64,000 nucleotides of DNA from Vanessa cardui. Taxonomy: Eukaryota > Arthropoda > Insecta > Lepidoptera > Nymphalidae. A program made the position numbers and the translations under genes. The notes beneath the pieces are model-generated. The model searched no databases. It was given only the letters and a program-made list of their open reading frames with translations, and had not been told where the DNA came from. Location of the stretch: positions 4,030,001 to 4,094,000 of the forward strand of contig NC_061132.1 of NCBI RefSeq assembly GCF_905220365.1, read 5' to 3'. Below, piece by piece: positions 59,865-64,000 of the stretch. The first letter of the stretch is position 1. Each line of letters opens with the position of its first letter.

Positions 59865-62800
59865 TCACTTCTCCCATCTGTTTTGCACATACTGTACCAT
59901 TATAACAAAGTATGTAGTTATGAAGCTTATCGTCTGTAACAAACGTTGTCAAAATAGAAAACAATTAAATATCATAGTCCTTCACTGAAAGCTGGCTCAC
60001 TCGCTTCAGACAAATAATCTTTGGCATTTAAAAGGATGAATAAGTTTATCGTTACTAAGGTTTTAATAAACAAAATATTCAATTATATCAACCGTAGAAA
60101 GAAGTGATCTCTGAATGGTGACCAGGCCCAGTGGAGACATCGTCGGCTGGTTGAGAAGAAGTTGTTTGAACATCAGATCCAGTTCTAAATGTATCAACTT
60201 TCCAACTGGCGTCACATTAAAATTCAGCTTAGTCAAATGTACTCGTATCTCATTGACCTACAAAAAATATTTATTGGAAGTTATATCACAAACTTTTAAC
60301 CCTATACTGTAGTCTGCGTCATTCTGCTCGCAGCGCTTTGTCCAAAAACGTTTGGTTCGGTACCGTCAACTCATCATATATTCCACCGCCAAGCAGCAAT
60401 ACTTGTAGTGTTGTATTCCGGTTGGAATGACGAGTGTGCCAAAGTAACTACAGGTACGAGGGATTTGACATCGAAGTTCCTAAAGTTGCTGGCGTACGGG
60501 CAATGTAAGGAAAGGTTAAAAATTTTGACGGTGCCAATGTCAGCGGGCAATGTGCGGTCAGTGGTGAGCATTTACCATCGGGTGGTCCATTGGCCGTCTA
60601 ATTATGGTACAGAAAATTTCATGAAAGAAATTTAAAACTCATAAGTTTAACACGATATTTGTAAAACCTTTAGGCATTTTTCGAAAATATATATTTTTTA
60701 ATTTAACATCAATTTACCTCCGAACTTATATGATGCCACGGTTCAATGAATAAAACAGCAATAGACAAATGGTAAACACACCAGCACACCTGAACCCATA
60801 CGACTATCGTGTGAAAATCACGTTCCGCTTTAGAAATAAGAGATAAATTAATATGATTCAATACTTAGTTATAACAAAAATTTAATTTTGACGGAATAAA
60901 AATTAATTGCAATGAAAACTTATAAAATTCGTTGAAATGAATTGTTAATTATAATACATACGAGTCAAGAATAAAACGTCAATGAAATTGAAGAAAGCCA
61001 TCGCCAAAAAGAGACAGTTCGCTGAAAATAAAATAAACATGGTGCCGCCCCGAGTCGCACTCAGTCCCTTCACCGCAACGCAAACGGACACATAAGCCTT
61101 CGTTAGGTCCCGGAAACGCTTTAATGACAAACGGCATGCCGTCCCAGGAATATTGTCTGAAAATTACAATATAAATGTTTATTTGTCTAAATCATATATG
61201 AAATCGAAGAGTCGAAACATCGAAAATCAGCCAACAGTTTGGTCAAGTACAAAGTGCCCTTTGTAAGCGTGACTTTAAATGCTGACTAAAATTGTGTAGT
61301 TTGGTTACGTTCTATTGCTCTGCGATATTCTATTTGAATAATATATATTTTTTTTATATTTCTGCCATTTAAATTTTGCATCAATTTTTCAACCGTTGAG
61401 TGACATTTCAGGCTTTCATGTATTACCAAACACGATAAATAAATCATACTAGATTTTAGTATGATTTGTAAGATTTCTGGCTGCCTACTATAATTGTCGT
61501 TATAAATTAAAACAAAGTTGTCACAACATTGGAACAAAAATCACATGCAATATTTACTTTAAAGATCATTTCATACGTCATTCAGTTACACGTGACGAAA
61601 TTGATAGGGCTCTATCAGAAAGATATTCTCGCCGCAGCCGGAGATTAAGTTGGAATACTGTTTGTTAAAGCTCAGAAGGATCATCAAAAATGTAACATGA
61701 TTTTTTTAAATAACAAATTAACATGATATTGTAGTTCGTTTCGAATGTGATACATGTAATAACTCTAACACTATTTAAATTTTAGAAAAGGTCTGTTCTA
61801 AAAATAAAGATGAAAAAAAAATGGAAAAATATTTTAGAAAAGGTCTATTGTAAAACTAGGGATAAAAAAAAATCGACTTAAAAAAGACAATGGAAATAAC
61901 ATGTACCAATATTAATTATTGGTTTGACATTTTTTTTATTAAAATTATTTAAGACGAAGCTCAAAAAATTCGAAGCAGTGTGAAGTGGTTTGACGTAAAC
62001 TAGTTTAGCTACCCAGAATGTAATTATTTTACTTTTTCATATGTTTTCGAGATAGAAAAAACTTAGTTTATCTATCAATAAATTCTCAGGAGCTATTCGT
62101 TCGTTAAGTTGTTCGGTTGTTTTTACAACTGTACCAACTCTATTCGTCATATTAGATCAAGAAATTAAAAAGAAATCAAAGTTTTCTTGTGTGTGAGTGC
62201 GTATCTGTGTAAACATTTTTGAGAGTAAAATTATCCTCTGTTCTGGCTAGTTTCCATGGAGGAAGGACATCATCATTGATACTTACCAGCATTCAACTTG
62301 TCTACCCATTCTCTGAGCTTCAGGCTCATTGTCTGCAGTAAATAATATACATCAAAATTTAAAAACAAATTTTCCATATACAGTAGATGTATTTTGTAAT
62401 ATCCAATATAAATCAGAATTTCGAAAACTTCGTATGCCACTAAAAAATATATCTTCAATCAGTAAGCCTGACAAAAAAATAATACTAACAGTCATTGCGA
62501 GTAAAGGTGACTAGCTGATCAATACTCATGTGGAATGATGATGATTTCCAATTTCATCCCTCATATTCTCTCAATGTATCAAGTAGGTTTTGCAGACTTA
62601 TAAATTGGGCACCTGATCGTAAATGGTCAAAACCACGTACAAAACAAATCATTAACATTGTAAGAAATAACAACCATTACTTACAACGTCGCCGACCTTG
62701 GCAAATTTTGACGTTAGGTTACTTACGCTTGTAACTACTTACTCACCCTTCTAACCGTAACACAAGAACACATGGATGACTTTCGTGGTCGAGTAGTGTG

Positions 62801-63913
62801 TAAGCCGGTTTTCATGGGTACGCCACTCCGAGGTCCCGGGTAAGATTCCCGGCCGATGTAGAAAAACTTTGTTAGTTGTCTATGTTGTCTTGGGTCTAAG
62901 TGTATGTGGGCGTTGATTCTGATTTTCCATAACAGAAGTGCTTTAGCTACTTAAATTGGGATCAGAGTAATATATTTGATGTTGTCCAATATTAATTATT
63001 ATCATTTATATGCTTGTGTTACGGTTAGTGTTAGCGTTGAATGGTAGATGCACATCACATTAGCATATAGTACATCCTCGGTTATAGCTTGCCCTGATTT
63101 GAAAAAATGTGTTTTGATTTAAATGATTCCCATTCAAAGTACTCACATTTTGTTTTATCAAATATGATGTATTTAAAAATTACAGTTAATGCGATGAATA
63201 AAATTGTAAGTGTCGCATTAATTGCAGCAAGTAGATATTTGTTTCGTTTTATTTCCGGTTCGCCGTTTAGATCGTAGTTTATCTGAAATGTACAATGATT
63301 AGTACAAAATTAATCAAGGCTATAGTTATTTAGTCCTAAGACCTACTACTTAGAGTACAAGTCTTGCTACAAAAGAAGTTTTTAGTGGAATCCGGAAAAT
63401 AAAAAACTAAATAATTTCACAGTTTTTATACAATAAAAAATATATAGCTTGTTGTTGTGGCGTAAAATTATAATGTTATATACTTTGTTTAGAAAATTTG
63501 AATGTTTCGCTATATTTTTCAAGCGGTTGATGCTCCCATAGGATCCCACTCCGGTCACAAATATTGTTGCTAGCACAGTGAAAAAGCTTCCAACAGGAAA
63601 CGATGCATACGCCTCGTAAAACTCAAGGGTATATAAATACAATCGTGCTAATTCACAAGAATCTAAAATAACGAAAAAAACCCTTTAATAAATTTATGTC
63701 TCAAATCGAAAATAATCTTGATAGTATTTTATAAAACTTACGAGTGCAGAATGATAGGATGTAACTATATATAGCGACTGGTCGGGATACAGTGACTATG
63801 TAGCCTCCACGGTCGTGAGCGAAGCGTAGCGGAGCAAGCCCCAGGGCTCGCGACAGGCGCAACACGACTGCCAACGCACCCTGAACTTTACACGCTTCGT
63901 CCTGCATCTTCAC
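59865..63913 (-). CDS. GR10: class B gustatory receptor, open with shifted exon 5 acceptor
   Basis: Exons 63913-63742, 63662-63484, 63282-63147, 62439-62287, 61156-60962, 60827-60718, 60257-60093 and 59933-59865; 392 residues. It is the third member of the GR6/GR7 set: exon 1 reads MKMQDEACKVQGALAVVLRL, exon 6 LFIEPWHHISSE, and the last exon TISFITTYFVIMVQYVQNRW. At the exon 5 acceptor used in GR7 (cag) GR10 has ctg. A good ttttcag 12 nt upstream restores the frame and adds four codons (D-N-I-P). With that acceptor no stop or frameshift remains. If it is not used, skipping exon 5 also keeps frame but loses a membrane segment. The gene is separated from GR6 and GR7 by the unrelated GR8 and GR9. 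Ligand unknown. Confidence 0.85.
60310..60610 (+). repeat. Family 'C' repeat in GR10 intron 6
   Basis: Contains gtaactacaggtacgaggga, tggcgtacgggcaatgtaag and gtgagcatttaccatcgggt. Same intron position as in GR6 and GR7. Confidence 0.65.
61160..62280. other. GR10 intron 4
   Basis: AT-rich, about 1.1 kb, much longer than the matching intron of GR7 (about 150 bp). 61780-61880 has a short duplicated aaaaggtct(g/a)tt unit. No coding content. Confidence 0.5.
62585..62765 (-). repeat. Family 'C' repeat, inverted, in GR10 intron 3
   Basis: Has gggcacctgatcgtaaatgg, cattacttacaacgtc and ctcacccttctaaccgtaac, the inverse of the 8335-8560 family. Confidence 0.6.
62780..62965 (+). mobile_element. Second tRNA-derived SINE family
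   Basis: The head has tggtcgagtagtgtg (A-box-like) and cgggtaagattcccggccg (B-box-like), followed by tgtagaaaaactttgttag and ataacagaagtgctttagct. Distinct from the 7465-7765 family. No full tRNA fold is possible, so it is not a tRNA gene. Confidence 0.7.
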
Positions 63914-64000
63914 ACCTCGTTTCCTCGCCGAGGACGTTTGTCATCAAATTCTCTTATTGTACTTATTTCAACTTAAATCATTCAAATAACAAAATAGATA

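Noticed and set aside
61129..61150. GR10 as a pseudogene because the exon 5 acceptor seen in GR7 is mutated (cag to ctg).
   Set aside because: A strong in-frame ttttcag lies 12 nt upstream and restores a complete reading frame.

Overview
This is AT-rich insect nuclear DNA, most likely from a butterfly or moth (Lepidoptera). The organism call rests on the repeats: a tRNA-headed SINE family, Helitron ends, RTE and jockey-type LINE fragments, Penelope-like fragments and a second tRNA-derived SINE. Genes are small-exon, spliced by GT-AG introns, and belong to one family. I see no prokaryotic operon, CRISPR array, rRNA gene or genuine tRNA gene.

The window is a gustatory receptor (GR) cluster of ten loci, named GR1 to GR10 here in map order. 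They fall into two structural classes. Class A (GR1, GR4, GR5, GR9) has one long first exon of about 640-700 nt and three short exons. Its last exon carries the GR signature TYTIVxxQF. Class B (GR2, GR3, GR6, GR7, GR8, GR10) has seven or eight short exons with intron phases 1,0,1,1,1,0,0. Its N-terminus has an LRLSRxxGLAP motif and its tiny last exon carries TYFVIxVQY/C.

Layout: 1-3.5 kb is transposon debris. GR1 (-, 3.6-5.8 kb) is a damaged class A gene. GR2 (+, 8.9-14.4 kb) is class B with seven good exons and no recognised last exon. GR3 (+, 17.8-19.8 kb) is a class B pseudogene. At 20.2-22.3 kb lies a GC-rich RTE LINE. GR4 (+, 25.5-27.2 kb) is class A and intact except for one in-frame TAA. 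GR5 (+, 30.8-35.4 kb) is a class A relic split by nested LINEs. GR6 (-, 37.7-40.9 kb) and GR7 (-, 44.7-48.0 kb) are tandem class B duplicates; GR6 has a frameshift and GR7 is intact. GR8 (+, 50.4-54.8 kb) is intact class B with intron 1 missing. GR9 (+, 55.4-57.4 kb) is intact class A. GR10 (-, 59.9-63.9 kb) is a third copy of the GR6/GR7 type and is open if it uses a shifted splice acceptor.

These proteins are expected to be seven-transmembrane ligand-gated channels in taste neurons, probably for plant secondary compounds; ligands cannot be read from sequence. The main biology visible here is rapid birth and death of receptors, with transposons supplying introns, breaking exons and filling flanks. 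I did not find an undescribed multi-gene system. The most interesting points are the single-stop GR4, transposon-edge splice sites, apparent exon-1 homogenisation among GR6/7/10, and the acceptor shift in GR10.
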